64,000 nucleotides of DNA. Source: Geomesophilobacter sediminis (lineage in GTDB: Bacteria; Desulfobacterota; Desulfuromonadia; Geobacterales; Geobacteraceae). The position numbers and the translations under genes are program-made. The first letter of the stretch is position 1. Each line of letters begins with the position of its first letter. The notes under the pieces are model-generated. The model made no database searches and was not told the origin of the DNA. It saw only the letters and a list, made by a program, of their open reading frames with translations. The DNA is taken from contig NZ_JAEMHM010000008.1 in NCBI RefSeq assembly GCF_016458275.1, positions 1 through 64,000 on the forward strand. The letters are read 5' to 3'. This document shows positions 21,838 to 31,815 of the stretch, piece by piece.

Positions 21838-24800
21838 TTATCCCCCCAGCGCCCGCTCCACCTTCCGGGCGAATTCGGCCGTGCTGAACGGCTTCTGGAT
21901 GTAATGGATCCCCTCGTCCAGGATCCCCTGGTGCACCATGACGTTACTCGTGTAGCCGGACATGTAGAGCACCTTCAGGTCTGGATAGCTCCGCTCCAGC
22001 CGTGAGTAGAGTTCCGGGCCGGTCATGCCGGGCATCACGACGTCGGTTATCAAAAGATCCAGCAGACGCCCACCGCAAAGCCCCAAGGCGACCTTCGGAC
22101 TCTCCGCCGCCAGGACCTCGAACCCTTGCTGCTTCAGCATCTCCTCCACCAGGGTGCGGACCATCTCGTTGTCCTCCACCACCAGGATGGAGCGCCGGCG
22201 CCCGTCGAGGGTAACCTGCTCCTGCTCGGCGGCCGCTTCGCTGGCAAGCGGCTCGTCCACCAGAGGGAAGTAGCACTTGAAGGTCGTCCCTTTTCCCACC
22301 TCGCTGTAGACCCAGATGTGCCCCCCATGCTGCCGCACGATCCCATAGACGGTGGCCAGTCCCAGGCCGGTTCCCTTGCCGATCCCCTTGGTGGTGAAAA
22401 ACGGTTCGAAGATCCGCTGCCGGGTCGCCTGGTCCATCCCGCAGCCGTCGTCGGTTACCGCCAGCATCAGGTAGCGCCCGGGGCGGACCTCCTGGTGCTG
22501 GAGGGCATACTCTTCGTCCAGGAAGACCGCCGCCGTCTCGATGGTGATGGCGCCGTGCTCGTCGATGGCATCCTGGGCATTGATCGCCAGGTTCATGATG
22601 ACCTGCTCGATCTGGTTCTTGTCGCCGCGGATGGCGCCGGGCTCCTCCGAAAGGTGAAAGCGCAGCGCGATGCTCTCCCGGATCGTGTGGCGCAGGATTC
22701 CCTGGAAGCTGCCGACCACCTGCCCCAGATCGATGGTCTTCATCTCCAGGACCTGTTTGCGGCTGAAGCTTAAGAGCTGCTGCACCAGTTCCCGGGCCTT
22801 GTTGGCCGCCTTCAGGACGTTCTCGATCCGGGCCAGGGGCGCCTCCTGGCCGGCCAGGTCTTTTTTGACGAATTCCGCATAGCCCAGGATCGGCGTCAAA
22901 AGGTTGTTGAAGTCGTGGGCGACCCCGCCGGCCAGCCGCCCGATCGATTCCATCTTCTGGGCCTGGATCAGCTGTTCGGTCAACAGGGTCTTTTCCGCCT
23001 CGGCGGCCTTACGCTCCCTCACGTCGCGGGTCACGTTGGCGTAGGCGAGCGGGGAGCCGTCTTCGTTGTAAATGGTGAAAGCCGTGATTTCGACGGCGAT
23101 CGGTTCGTGGGTGACGAAGTGTTCGAAGACCGCCTCTCCGTGCCAGTAGCCCTGGGCAGCCAGGCCATCCATGAGCTGATCCGTCACGCCGCGGCATTCC
23201 TTCGGAAAGAAATCGGGGATCCGGAACGCCGCCAGGTCGGCCCCCTCCAACCCCACCAGCCGCGCCGCCGCCGGGTTCAGGTACTCTACCCTCCCTTGCA
23301 AGGAGGCGATGCCGATGAAATCGCGGCTCATCTCCACCAGGTAGGCAAGCTTTCGCTGCTCTTCCTGGATCTCTTTCTGCTCGGTGACGTCGCGGACCGT
23401 GCCGACGGTACGGACCGGGCGGCGGATGGTGCCGTCACCTTCGAAAAAGGTCCGTGCCTGGGCGGTCAGCCAGCGTACCGCGCCGTCGCCCCGGATGATG
23501 CGGTGTTCAACGTCCCAGATCCCGTCGCCGGCCGGGTCGTGGGCCCTGGCGACGGAGGCCGCGATGGCGTCGCGATCGTCGGGGTGCAGGATGTTGATGA
23601 AGTCCGCCACCCCCATCGCCTGGTCCGCGTTCCAGCCGTTAATCTCCCGCAACCGCGGCGACCAGTAGACGGTATCGGAACGATGATCGTGGTCGAAAAC
23701 ACCGAGATTCGAGGCGCTGATCGCCTGGCGGGTCCGCTCCTCGCTCAGGCGCAGGATCGCTTCCATCTGCTGCTGCTCGGCGGCGCGCTTGCCCAGTTCC
23801 TGCGCCATCAGGTCGAAGCTGCGACCCAGATCCCCCAGCTCTCCCCCCTCCACCAGCTCGGCAACCCGCACCCCCAGGTCCCCGGTGGCCAGGCGCCGCG
23901 AAGCGTCCTCGAGCATCTTTACGCGGTCTTCGATGGAATGCTTGCCGACCAGGGTGGCGATGGCGCAGGCCAGGACCAGGAAAGAGGAGAGGATCAGCAT
24001 GTTGGCGGTAAGCTTGCGCCCGGCGGTGCCGTTGATCACCTCCATCGGGATTCCGGTGGTCACGTACAGATAGGGGGTGGCTTCACCGGGAAGGCGCAAT
24101 TTACGGTAGGAGGTGATCCGCTGGTCCCCGGTGAGGCCCTGCCGGATCGAAGTTCCCCAATCCGGGCCGGCCTTCATCTTGCGGAATTCCTCCGCCGGGT
24201 ACGGCTTTCCGACGTACGGCTCGGGATTCACCCCCCGGGCCAGCACCATCCCCCGGTGGTCGATCATGAGGAAGTTGGAACCGTTCGCCATGCGCATCTG
24301 GTTCAGGAGATCCCGGTAGCGGTCGATCACGAATCCGACGCTGATGACGCCGATGATCCGGCCGTTTTCATCCTTGAGGGGGGCGGCGACGTTGAAGGCG
24401 GGTCTGGTGGTGGCGCGGCTTACGACGTACTCACCTGAGGAGAGGCGCCCGCTGGAGAGGGCGTTTTGGAAGTAGCGCCGGTCGGCGATGACGAACGGCG
24501 GCTTGACCGGGACGGCGGTGGCCCAGACGACGCCATCACGGTCGGCGATGAAGATATTGGAATACATCGGGTTCAGCTGGCGCAGCTTCTGCAGGATCGG
24601 CACGACCTTGGGGGCGTCGTGCTGTTTCACCTCGGAAAGCTGGGACAGGGCGGTCATCAACTGTTCCGCGCCGGCCACCAGGTTCTGCTGCTCGTTGACG
24701 ATCCGTTCGGCAAGCTGCGCGGTCTCGGCGTAGGCATCGCGAAGCTGGTCGTTTCTGAGCTGTACCCCCGCATAGATGATCACGCCTGCGGCGGGAAGGG

Positions 24801-24861
24801 CGACCACGAAGGTGATCAGAAGCAGGATCGAACGTATGGAAAGGCGTGTCAGACGGGACAT
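21838..24861 (-). CDS. Hybrid sensor histidine kinase with Cache, HAMP, two PAS and receiver domains
   Basis: About 1007 residues. Order: membrane helix ([19 protein letters not shown]), extracytoplasmic double-Cache domain with [18 protein letters not shown] and [17 protein letters not shown], second helix ([17 protein letters not shown]), HAMP, and two PAS domains. The HisKA domain has [18 protein letters not shown] and the HATPase has [12 protein letters not shown] and [18 protein letters not shown]. The C-terminal receiver has the phospho-acceptor in [20 protein letters not shown]. It senses a small ligand outside the cell. It ends 14 bp from the convergent MDR gene. The start at 24861 is chosen because it begins the signal-like sequence; an ATG at 24924 is also in frame. 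Confidence 0.9.
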   Translation of the reverse strand: MSRLTRLSIRSILLLITFVVALPAAGVIIYAGVQLRNDQLRDAYAETAQLAERIVNEQQNLVAGAEQLMTALSQLSEVKQHDAPKVVPILQKLRQLNPMYSNIFIADRDGVVWATAVPVKPPFVIADRRYFQNALSSGRLSSGEYVVSRATTRPAFNVAAPLKDENGRIIGVISVGFVIDRYRDLLNQMRMANGSNFLMIDHRGMVLARGVNPEPYVGKPYPAEEFRKMKAGPDWGTSIRQGLTGDQRITSYRKLRLPGEATPYLYVTTGIPMEVINGTAGRKLTANMLILSSFLVLACAIATLVGKHSIEDRVKMLEDASRRLATGDLGVRVAELVEGGELGDLGRSFDLMAQELGKRAAEQQQMEAILRLSEERTRQAISASNLGVFDHDHRSDTVYWSPRLREINGWNADQAMGVADFINILHPDDRDAIAASVARAHDPAGDGIWDVEHRIIRGDGAVRWLTAQARTFFEGDGTIRRPVRTVGTVRDVTEQKEIQEEQRKLAYLVEMSRDFIGIASLQGRVEYLNPAAARLVGLEGADLAAFRIPDFFPKECRGVTDQLMDGLAAQGYWHGEAVFEHFVTHEPIAVEITAFTIYNEDGSPLAYANVTRDVRERKAAEAEKTLLTEQLIQAQKMESIGRLAGGVAHDFNNLLTPILGYAEFVKKDLAGQEAPLARIENVLKAANKARELVQQLLSFSRKQVLEMKTIDLGQVVGSFQGILRHTIRESIALRFHLSEEPGAIRGDKNQIEQVIMNLAINAQDAIDEHGAITIETAAVFLDEEYALQHQEVRPGRYLMLAVTDDGCGMDQATRQRIFEPFFTTKGIGKGTGLGLATVYGIVRQHGGHIWVYSEVGKGTTFKCYFPLVDEPLASEAAAEQEQVTLDGRRRSILVVEDNEMVRTLVEEMLKQQGFEVLAAESPKVALGLCGGRLLDLLITDVVMPGMTGPELYSRLERSYPDLKVLYMSGYTSNVMVHQGILDEGIHYIQKPFSTAEFARKVERALGG

Positions 24862-24924
24862 GTACGATTCTCGCGGTGCATCGACACCGTGCTCCGTAAA
24901 ACGATGGATTACCGGATGGCACAA

Positions 24925-25343
24925 GATAAGGATTAAAAATGTTTAGGTCAACACAATTGTGACATTGGATGGCACGGTGACTGGCAGAACGTGGAAAGAG
25001 CGGGCCTTCTGATCCTACTGTCATATCGTTTACCGTGACAGTCAAAGCATCTCTCTGAGTGATTACCAACGATCGCTTTAAGAGCTTATCATGGATGGCT
25101 GCAGTCACAATTACTCCCCCCGGGGGGGCTTTTAACTGCAACTTCTTGACGCTGGTCAAGGCGATCTTGCACCGGACTGGTAGGATCTGCCCCTGTTGAC
25201 TGAAGGTTCATCCCCGTGATAGGGAAACTCCCATCATCGAAGATGCGGAATCACCGTTAGGCGCGGCCCTGCTGCCTCGACGAGCCTTGGGCAGGGCGGC
25301 ATGGCCGGCGCGAGACGCCGGCATCAAACAAGGAGAAAACAAT
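24925..25343. other. Intergenic region without a recognisable gene
   Basis: About 420 bp between the hybrid kinase and the small Cys-rich gene. I see only short inverted repeats (CTTGACGCTGGTCAAG at about 25143 and a CCCCCCGGGGGGG run at about 25115) and no convincing ORF or promoter. Confidence 0.5.
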
Positions 25344-25628
25344 ATGAGCGGTTGTGGATGCGGGCACCCCGCAGGCATGGGGCCTTTTGCGGAAGGAAAG
25401 GCTTTGGTTGAATTTGTGGCCCAGGCGCACGGCGGCACCTTGCGGGACGAGCCGCTGCCCAACGGGGGGCTCCAGGCTGCCTGCCAGGGGTGCGGGGCGG
25501 GGTTCGTTCTGGAGACCTTTGTCGGCAGCTGTCCCGAGTGCGGCGGGGTTCATGCGGTATCGCCGCCCCGCTGTCACGACGCCGCCAACATCCAGTTCGC
25601 CGGGGCAGGGTTCCGGCTGGCGGAGTAG
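25344..25628 (+). CDS. Small Cys-rich protein, possible zinc ribbon
   Basis: The 94-residue protein begins MSGCGCGHPAGMG and has two CxxC pairs (CQGCGAGF and CPECGGVHAV) that could hold one zinc, plus a His/Cys pair near the end (PPRCHD). AAGGAG lies 9 nt upstream. I do not recognise a named family. It is not obviously linked to its neighbours and is followed by a run of REP-like palindromes. Confidence 0.65.
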   Translation: MSGCGCGHPAGMGPFAEGKALVEFVAQAHGGTLRDEPLPNGGLQAACQGCGAGFVLETFVGSCPECGGVHAVSPPRCHDAANIQFAGAGFRLAE

Positions 25629-25644
25629 GAGACCCGCTACCCTG

Positions 25645-25985
25645 TGGGAGCGGCTTTTCTGGCGCGAATGACCGCAACCGATGGCATCGATTGCGGACCC
25701 GGTCGGGCCGGCACCGTGGCCCGAAAGTGACTTGGTAGGAGCGACATTCCTGTCGCGATCGAGGCTCCTGTCGCGATGGAGTCTCGGCTCGACTTGCTGC
25801 GTACCCTGTGGGAGCGCCTTCCCAGGCGCGAATGACCCCGACCGTTGTCACCGCCTCCGGCGGTTCGCGCCAGGAATGGCGCTCCCACACCAATACCTGA
25901 CTCCTCATCCGTTCTCTCGGGAGCGGCATTGTCGCCGCGCTCCCACAGCGGTTCGCGCCAGGAATGGCGCTCCTACAGCACACCG
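25645..25985. repeat. REP-like palindrome cluster (about six copies)
   Basis: Copies include GTGGGAGCGGCTTTTCTGGC at 25645, GTAGGAGCGACATTCCTGTC at 25735, GTGGGAGCGCCTTCCCAGGC at about 25808, and two copies of CGCCAGGAATGGCGCTCC at about 25868 and 25957. Both palindrome types and both orientations occur. No gene is visible from 25629 to 26199. Confidence 0.87.
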
Positions 25986-26199
25986 GCGGCAGCTTCACCT
26001 CCCTTTATCGGCACCTTCAACTTCGCCGGATAAGGCTCCCTTCCCGTCGTTCCCAACCCGGCAGCCGACGCGCATATCTTCCCGGTATCGTTGCTTGTCC
26101 CCACGCAGCAACCTATGGTATCTTCGCTTGTCTTTGCGGTAACCTTGCCGCGCCGTCGGTTAGACCCCCAACGGTGATTTCTCCTGTACGGAGCGAAGC

Positions 26200-27381
26200 A
26201 TGACCGGTTATGACAAGTTTTCCCGTGCCCAGCTGATTCAAATGGTTGCGGCGCTCAAGCATGAAAAGAACATCCTGGTCATGACCCAGGGGGTCGCGCT
26301 TCGGGAAAGCGAAGAACGTTACCGCAGGATGATCGAGACGGCGAACGAAGGGATCTGGGAGTTCGACGCCAAGGGGAACACCCGCTTCGTCAACACCCGG
26401 ATGGGCATTCTCCTCGATTACCACGCCGACGAGATGGTTGGCCGTCCCCTTTTCGACTTCGTCGCCGCCGATGACAAGGACGACTGCCGCGAAAAACTGG
26501 CGCAGCTGAGAAAGGGAAGCAAGGTTCAGTTCGAGTTGCGTCTGCTCGGCAAGGACAACGGGCCGGTCTGGACCATCGTCAATGCCAGCCCGGTGTTGGA
26601 TCGGGAAGGGCACTGCACCGGGTCGGTCTGGATGCTGACCGACATCGGGGACCGCAAGCGGGTCGAGGCGGCCCTGGAAAAAAGCGAGGCCTACAGCCGG
26701 GCCATGATCCGCGCCTTCGACGGGCTGACCTACGTCTGCTCCGCCGCCCACCGCATCGAATTTTTGAACGAGAGGTTCAAGGAACGGATCGGGCACGACG
26801 CCACCGGCGAGCTCTGCTACCAGGCCCTGCACAACCTCAACGAGGTCTGCCCCTGGTGCGTCAACGCCCGGGTGCTGGCGGGCGAGTCGGTCCGCTGGGA
26901 GGTCAAAAGCCCCCTGGACAACCGCTGGTACCACGTCTCCAACACCCCGATCTACCACGCCGACGGAACCGTCTCCAAGCAGGCGATGATCACCGACATC
27001 ACCGACCGCAAGAAGGCGGAGGAGCGGCTGGCGCAGCTGAAGACCATCCTGGAACAGGCCGGGGATCTGGCTCACTTCGGGACCTGGGCGTGGGACAGCG
27101 CCACCGGCCTTTTCACCACCTCGGAGAAGTGGCGCCAGCTCCACGGCGCCGGGCCCGGCGTCAACACCCTCGCTGCGGCGCTTCTGCTGGTGCATCCTGA
27201 GGACCGCGCGGCGGTGGGCGAAGCCCTGCGGCAGGCCGTGGCGGCGAGCGCACCGGTACGGCTGGAATACCGGGTTGGGTCCGAAGAGGGAGGGCGGATC
27301 CTGATGTCGGGAGAGCTCGTTCGCCAGCCTGGGCCGAAACCAACCACCCTCTGCGGTGTCGCCCACAAGATTACCGGCTAG
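26200..27381 (+). CDS. Protein made of three PAS domains with no output domain
   Basis: After a short coiled coil (SRAQLIQMVAALKHEKNILV) come PAS 1 (about 36-155, YRRMIETANEGIWEFDAKGN), PAS 2 (about 160-275, with VCPWCVNARVLAG) and PAS 3 (about 280-393, HFGTWAWDSATGLFTTSEKW). The frame then simply stops (CGVAHKITG). No kinase, GGDEF, or HTH follows in any frame. CPWC in PAS 2 could be a redox or metal site. It may act as a sensor subunit for another kinase, or be a truncated kinase. GGAG lies 8 nt before the ATG. Confidence 0.8.
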   Translation: MTGYDKFSRAQLIQMVAALKHEKNILVMTQGVALRESEERYRRMIETANEGIWEFDAKGNTRFVNTRMGILLDYHADEMVGRPLFDFVAADDKDDCREKLAQLRKGSKVQFELRLLGKDNGPVWTIVNASPVLDREGHCTGSVWMLTDIGDRKRVEAALEKSEAYSRAMIRAFDGLTYVCSAAHRIEFLNERFKERIGHDATGELCYQALHNLNEVCPWCVNARVLAGESVRWEVKSPLDNRWYHVSNTPIYHADGTVSKQAMITDITDRKKAEERLAQLKTILEQAGDLAHFGTWAWDSATGLFTTSEKWRQLHGAGPGVNTLAAALLLVHPEDRAAVGEALRQAVAASAPVRLEYRVGSEEGGRILMSGELVRQPGPKPTTLCGVAHKITG

Positions 27382-27432
27382 TGCTGCCGCTCCGGCAGCT
27401 CTTGCCTCGGCAGGATACCCCGCACCCCAACC

Positions 27433-28944
27433 TCACCCCACGTAGGTCAGTGCCCGCTCCGACTCAACCAGAATCCGCCACAACTCGGGTGACCCCGCCA
27501 TCCCCATCTTGACCAAAAAACCGGCGATGCTGACGTTGGCCCGCGCCCGGAACAGCTCCACCTGACGCCAGAAATCGTCGGTTACCATCGCTGCCGCGCC
27601 CTTCACGTAGGCATCCAGAAAGGTCTCTTCGACGAGCCCTCCGGAAAGGGCGGGGTAGTTGTCGAACTGGGAGCGGGCCTGCGCCAGGAACCAGCCCACA
27701 TCGAAGGCGGGCGGCATCACCTGGGACCGTTCGAAGTCGATTGCCCCCAGGTAAAAGCCGGCCTCCCCGCCGGCGCCGTCGCGGCCGATGATGATGTTTT
27801 GGGACTGGTAGTCGCCGTGTCCCTGGATCCAGCTCTCCTGATCCCGGACCATCAGATCCTGCTCGGCCGCCTGCACCGCCCGGACGATACCGGTGATCTT
27901 GTTGCGGTACGGAGGGTCGCTATCGGTGAAGCGGTTCAGGTCCACCGTCAGGCGCCGCGTTTCCTCGCGGAGGAATTCCTCGGGGGAAGTGATCCGGAGG
28001 CGCTGGAGGTGCAAGCGGGCCAGCCACTGGGCGCAGAGCCGCAGGTACTTTTGTGCCTCATCGGTTGAGGCGGCGACCAGCCGGTCGAAAAGCGACTCCC
28101 CGGTGAGACCCTGCTCCAGGATGGTGCCGGAGTCGGCATTTTTTTGGATCGGCTGCGGCACGCGGAACATCCCTTGGTCAAAGCCGCGTTCGGAGATGGC
28201 GGTCATGATGTGATAGGCGCGTTCTGCCGCGCTCCAGGCGGTGTCGTTGGGGGGCGTGCGGACGATGATCTTTTCCTGGGTCCGATCCGGTTTCTCGTTG
28301 CCGATGGTGACCTCGATGACCTTGCTTGCTTCCCGGTGGGAAACCTCTTTGAGGTAGGGGCGACACTGCCCGCTCCGGACCGCCTGGACCAGCTCCCGGA
28401 TGGTCCGGATCGGCTGGTCGAAAACCGTGGGATAGGTGGCCGCGTAACTGGCCGCGTGGGTATCGGTACCGCTGGTCGCCACGAGCTGGAGCCGGCGCCA
28501 GTCCTGCAGCCCCTGGCTGTTTTCCTGCACCGTGTGGTTCGAGTTGAAGATTTCCACCCCGTTCAGCAGGGGGGAGCGGAGCAACTCGTCGGTCGGCTCC
28601 CGGCCGTTCCGGTAAGGGTGCGCCCACACGACGACCAGATCGGGGAATTCCTGGCGAACGACCGTCAGAGGGGTGCCGCGGGGGATCGTCACCGGGGCGC
28701 CGTAGATCAGGACGTCGCCGAAGACCGGCACGTTCGTTTCCTGCCCGCTCAGGATGACAAAGTCGGGCGGCACCCCTGCCTGCCGGCGCAGTTCGGCAAG
28801 GTCGGCCTCCTGCCAGAGGTAGTGATGGTCGGTCAGCACCACCCCCTGCAGCCTCTTGACATGGACTTTTCGTACCAACTCCACCGCCGAAACCCTGCTG
28901 CAGGCGGAATGTTCCGCAGTGTGGCAATGCATTTCGAGCAACAT
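27433..28944 (-). CDS. Fusion of a PHP-type metal-dependent phosphoesterase domain with a kinase-fold (APH/choline kinase-like) domain
   Basis: Residues 1-220 show PHP motifs: MHCHTAEHSACS (HxH), LTDHHYLWQ, SGQETNV, AHPYRNGR and TSGTDTH. Residues about 230-500 show an aminoglycoside-phosphotransferase-type kinase fold with the Brenner motif QGHGDYQSQNIII (HGDxxxxN) and the metal-binding AIDFERSQ. Fusion of these two is uncommon. The enzyme may dephosphorylate one compound and phosphorylate another, or one half may be regulatory. The ATG at 28944 has GGGGAGG 8 nt upstream; an ATG at 28962 is also possible. It stands alone and is divergent from lytS. Confidence 0.83.
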   Translation of the reverse strand: MLLEMHCHTAEHSACSRVSAVELVRKVHVKRLQGVVLTDHHYLWQEADLAELRRQAGVPPDFVILSGQETNVPVFGDVLIYGAPVTIPRGTPLTVVRQEFPDLVVVWAHPYRNGREPTDELLRSPLLNGVEIFNSNHTVQENSQGLQDWRRLQLVATSGTDTHAASYAATYPTVFDQPIRTIRELVQAVRSGQCRPYLKEVSHREASKVIEVTIGNEKPDRTQEKIIVRTPPNDTAWSAAERAYHIMTAISERGFDQGMFRVPQPIQKNADSGTILEQGLTGESLFDRLVAASTDEAQKYLRLCAQWLARLHLQRLRITSPEEFLREETRRLTVDLNRFTDSDPPYRNKITGIVRAVQAAEQDLMVRDQESWIQGHGDYQSQNIIIGRDGAGGEAGFYLGAIDFERSQVMPPAFDVGWFLAQARSQFDNYPALSGGLVEETFLDAYVKGAAAMVTDDFWRQVELFRARANVSIAGFLVKMGMAGSPELWRILVESERALTYVG

Positions 28945-29128
28945 GGCATGATCCTCCCCCATCGCCCCGGTTTGTTCGCCGCCGGATTATCCGCCTTCAT
29001 CGGCGTTCATCTGCGGCTGATTTATGTTTTTATTTGTCCTTTCTAATTGGACCACGAATCGGGTGCGAAAGTTAAGCGGTATGTGCTCCGGCGGACCGAG
29101 GCCACCCGCCGCGCGAACCGCTAATTTC

Positions 29129-29158
29129 TTGACACCTGACTGAGGGAGTCAGTACACT
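29129..29158 (+). promoter_or_regulatory. lytS-like gene promoter with a dyad in the spacer
   Basis: TTGACA (29129-29134), an 18-bp spacer, and TACACT (29153-29158). The spacer holds an inverted repeat CTGACT-GAGGG-AGTCAG (29136-29152), placed where a repressor would block RNA polymerase. It lies about 35 bp before the start codon. Confidence 0.6.
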
Positions 29159-29191
29159 CCGCTGCGGGTTCACCTTGGGAATGAGGGTGGG

Positions 29192-30886
29192 ATGCTTGAG
29201 CTTCTCCTAAATCTGCTGGGACGCCTCGGTGTTTTTGCGCTGGCCTTCCTTCTGATCATGCGCTTCGACGTCATCAGGAGGGTGCTCACCGGCCGGACGA
29301 GCCGTTCCGACAAACTGTCGCTGTCGCTTCTCTTCGGCCTGGTCGGCATCGCGGGGACCTATCTCGGGGTTCCGGCGCAAAACGCCATTGCCAATTCCCG
29401 GGTGGTCGGGGTCGCGCTCGGCGGGATCCTGGGGGGGCCGCTGGTCGGCTTTGCCGCCGGGGTGATCGCCGGCGGGCACCGCCTCCTCATCGACATCGGC
29501 GGCTTCACCGCCGTGGCCTGCTGTGTCGCGACCATCGCCGAAGGGCTGGTCGGGGGGCTCCTCTACCGCCGCCTCAAGAGACGCCCGTTCGATCCGATCG
29601 CCGCCCTTGGCACCGGCATCGTGGTGGAAGTGCTCCAGATGACGATCATCCTGGCGCTCGCCAAACCGTTTCCTGCCGCGCTCAACCTGGTGCAGCTCAT
29701 CGGCTTCCCGATGATCATCGTCAACTCCATCGGGCTCGCGCTCTTCGTGGAACTGGTCGCCTCCATCTTCCGGGAAAACGAGCGCTTCGCCGCCTACCAG
29801 GCCCAGACCGCGCTCAACATCGCCCTGCGCACCCTGCCGTTTCTCCGAGGCGGCCTCGACAGCGCCTCGGCCACCGCCACCGCACGCATCATCCTCGACG
29901 CGACCGACCTCGACGCCGTGGCGGTCACCGACCTCACCAGCATCCTCGCCCACGTGGGGGCCGAAGACTCCCACCACCAGGCCGGCAACCCGGTCCTCAC
30001 CGCCTCGACCCGGGCGGTCCTCGACTCCGGGGCCACCAGCACCCCGCTGGACAAGGAGGAGATCGGCTGCGCCCACCAGGGGTGCCGGCTCCGCTCCGCC
30101 ATCATCGTGCCGCTCAAGAAGCGGGACAAGACCATCGGGGCACTGAAGCTCTACCGCCTCAAGAAAAACGGCATGACCCGGCTCGATGTCGAGCTTGCCA
30201 ACGGCCTCGCGCATCTGTTCTCCAACCAGCTGGAGATATCGGAGGTCGAGGAACAGCGGAAGCTCGCCAAGGAGGCGGAGATAAAGGCGCTCCAGGCCCA
30301 GATCAACCCGCACTTTTTGTTCAACTCGATCAACACCATCATCAGCTACACCCGGACCAGCCCCGAGACCGCGTCGCAGCTTCTGGTGAAGCTGGCGGAT
30401 TTTTTTCGCGCCAACCTCAACACCGCCCCGAGGACGGTCCCCCTGGCCACCGAGCTGGAGCACTGCCGGGCGTACATCGCCCTGGAGTCGGCCCGTTTCG
30501 AGGAGCGGATGAAGGTCACCTTCGCGGTCGACGAGGATCTCCTCGACTGCCGCCTCCCGCCGCTTTCCCTGCAGCCCCTGGTGGAGAACGCGCTCAAGCA
30601 CGGGATCCTTCCGCTGGAGGACGGCGGCGAGGTGACCATCTCCGCCCGCCGCGCGGCCGAAGGGGTACGGATCGAGGTCACGGACAACGGGGTGGGGATG
30701 GACCCGGTCCGGCTGGCCTCGCTTTTTGCCGAAGGGGGGCAGCCTCCCCTGCGCCAGGGGGCGGGGATCGCGCTGAAAAACGTCAATGCCCGGCTGGTCG
30801 CCCTCTACGGGGCGGATCACCTCCTGGGGGTGGAAAGTGCTTTAGGCGAGGGGACCACGGTCCGCTTCACGGTGCCGCAATCATGA
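29192..30886 (+). CDS. LytS-type sensor histidine kinase (5TM-Lyt, GAF, HisK, HATPase)
   Basis: The 564-residue protein has the 5TMR-Lyt membrane domain at residues about 1-200, with the signature RVVGVALGGILGGPLVGF then AAGVIAGGHRLL. A GAF-like domain follows (about 215-345), and then the HisKA_7TM-type core ALQAQINPHFLFNSINTIIS with the phospho-His in NPHFLFN. The HATPase has PLVENALKHGILP and DNGVGMD. It resembles BtsS/YpdA/LytS. BtsS of E. coli senses pyruvate; the CstA-family gene two genes down supports a similar role here. The stop overlaps the next ATG (ATGA). Confidence 0.92.
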   Translation: MLELLLNLLGRLGVFALAFLLIMRFDVIRRVLTGRTSRSDKLSLSLLFGLVGIAGTYLGVPAQNAIANSRVVGVALGGILGGPLVGFAAGVIAGGHRLLIDIGGFTAVACCVATIAEGLVGGLLYRRLKRRPFDPIAALGTGIVVEVLQMTIILALAKPFPAALNLVQLIGFPMIIVNSIGLALFVELVASIFRENERFAAYQAQTALNIALRTLPFLRGGLDSASATATARIILDATDLDAVAVTDLTSILAHVGAEDSHHQAGNPVLTASTRAVLDSGATSTPLDKEEIGCAHQGCRLRSAIIVPLKKRDKTIGALKLYRLKKNGMTRLDVELANGLAHLFSNQLEISEVEEQRKLAKEAEIKALQAQINPHFLFNSINTIISYTRTSPETASQLLVKLADFFRANLNTAPRTVPLATELEHCRAYIALESARFEERMKVTFAVDEDLLDCRLPPLSLQPLVENALKHGILPLEDGGEVTISARRAAEGVRIEVTDNGVGMDPVRLASLFAEGGQPPLRQGAGIALKNVNARLVALYGADHLLGVESALGEGTTVRFTVPQS

Positions 30887-31617
30887 CCATAACCGCGTTC
30901 ATCATCGACGACGAGGCGCCAGCCCGGCGCGAGCTCCGCTACCTCCTGGAACGGATCGAGGGGGTAACGGTGGTCGGCGAGGCCGCCAACGGCACCGCCG
31001 GGCTGAAGGGGATCCGGGAGACCCGTCCCCAGCTCGTCTTCCTCGACATCCAGATGCCGGGGATCGGGGGACTGGAAATGGCCCAGTTCCTGGCGGAACT
31101 CCCGGAGGTCCCGCTGCTCGTCTTCGCTACCGCCTTCGACCAGTACGCGGTGCAGGCCTTCGAGGTGGAAGCGATCGACTACCTCTGCAAGCCGTTCGCC
31201 GCCGAGCGGGTCGCCAAGGCGGTGGCCAAGGCGCAGAAGGCGCTTTTGCGTCGGGCGGTGCCCGAACCGGAGCGGGGGGAGCCCTGCCGGCGCATCCCCC
31301 TTTCCCGGGGCGACGCCATCGTCCCCACCCCTCCGGAGCGGATCATCTTCGCCTGCTGCGAGGAGGGGGAGGTGGTGGTGCACGCCACCGACGGCCGGTT
31401 CAAAACCCGCTTCACCCTGAACGAGCTGGAAGAGAAGCTGGCGCCGGCCGGTTTTGTTCGCGCCCACCGCAGCTTCCTGGTCAACCTCGATCACGTCCTG
31501 GAGGTGATCCCCTGGTTCAACGGGAGCTACAAACTGGTCCTGGACGACCGCGCGCGCAGCGAGGTCCCGGTGAGCCGCTACAACGCGAAGCAGCTGAAAA
31601 GCCGTCTTGATTTCTAG
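30883..31617 (+). CDS. LytTR-family response regulator
   Basis: The 244-residue protein has a receiver domain (DDEAPARREL, phospho-Asp in LVFLDIQMPGIGG, Lys in YLCKPF) and a C-terminal LytTR DNA-binding domain. That domain shows FKTRFTLNELEEKL, RAHRSFLVNLDHVLEV and LVLDDRARSEVPVSRYNAKQ split near YNAK. LytTR regulators bind pairs of 9-bp direct repeats. Such repeats lie 5 bp after its stop, before cstA. Its start overlaps the kinase stop, so the pair is made together. Confidence 0.93.
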   Translation: MTITAFIIDDEAPARRELRYLLERIEGVTVVGEAANGTAGLKGIRETRPQLVFLDIQMPGIGGLEMAQFLAELPEVPLLVFATAFDQYAVQAFEVEAIDYLCKPFAAERVAKAVAKAQKALLRRAVPEPERGEPCRRIPLSRGDAIVPTPPERIIFACCEEGEVVVHATDGRFKTRFTLNELEEKLAPAGFVRAHRSFLVNLDHVLEVIPWFNGSYKLVLDDRARSEVPVSRYNAKQLKSRLDF

Positions 31618-31621
31618 CTTT

Positions 31622-31711
31622 GCCGTTCAACCCCGTTTTTCGACCATTCAGCCTCCCGATCCCGCCGTTCGCCCCCTTTCTCTTTTCATATTTCCTGTGA
31701 TCCCCTAGAGT
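31622..31711 (+). promoter_or_regulatory. Three LytTR-like half-sites spaced 21 bp and a promoter before cstA
   Basis: Half-sites CCGTTCA (31623), CCATTCA (31644) and CCGTTCG (31665) start exactly 21 bp apart, on one face of the helix. They fit the known LytTR consensus of direct repeats separated by 12-13 bp. About 10 bp downstream a weak promoter TTTTCA (31683-31688), 17 bp, TAGAGT (31706-31711) is placed for activation. The inference is that the upstream regulator switches on cstA. Confidence 0.65.
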
Positions 31712-31815
31712 TACGCTGACCAGACCCGTTCCCGCGCCCGGGGCTTTTGCGGCGGCACACCGGGTTTTCGAGTCGACAGCGTGGTGGATTCGAATCCAAT
31801 TACAGGGGGAGAACG

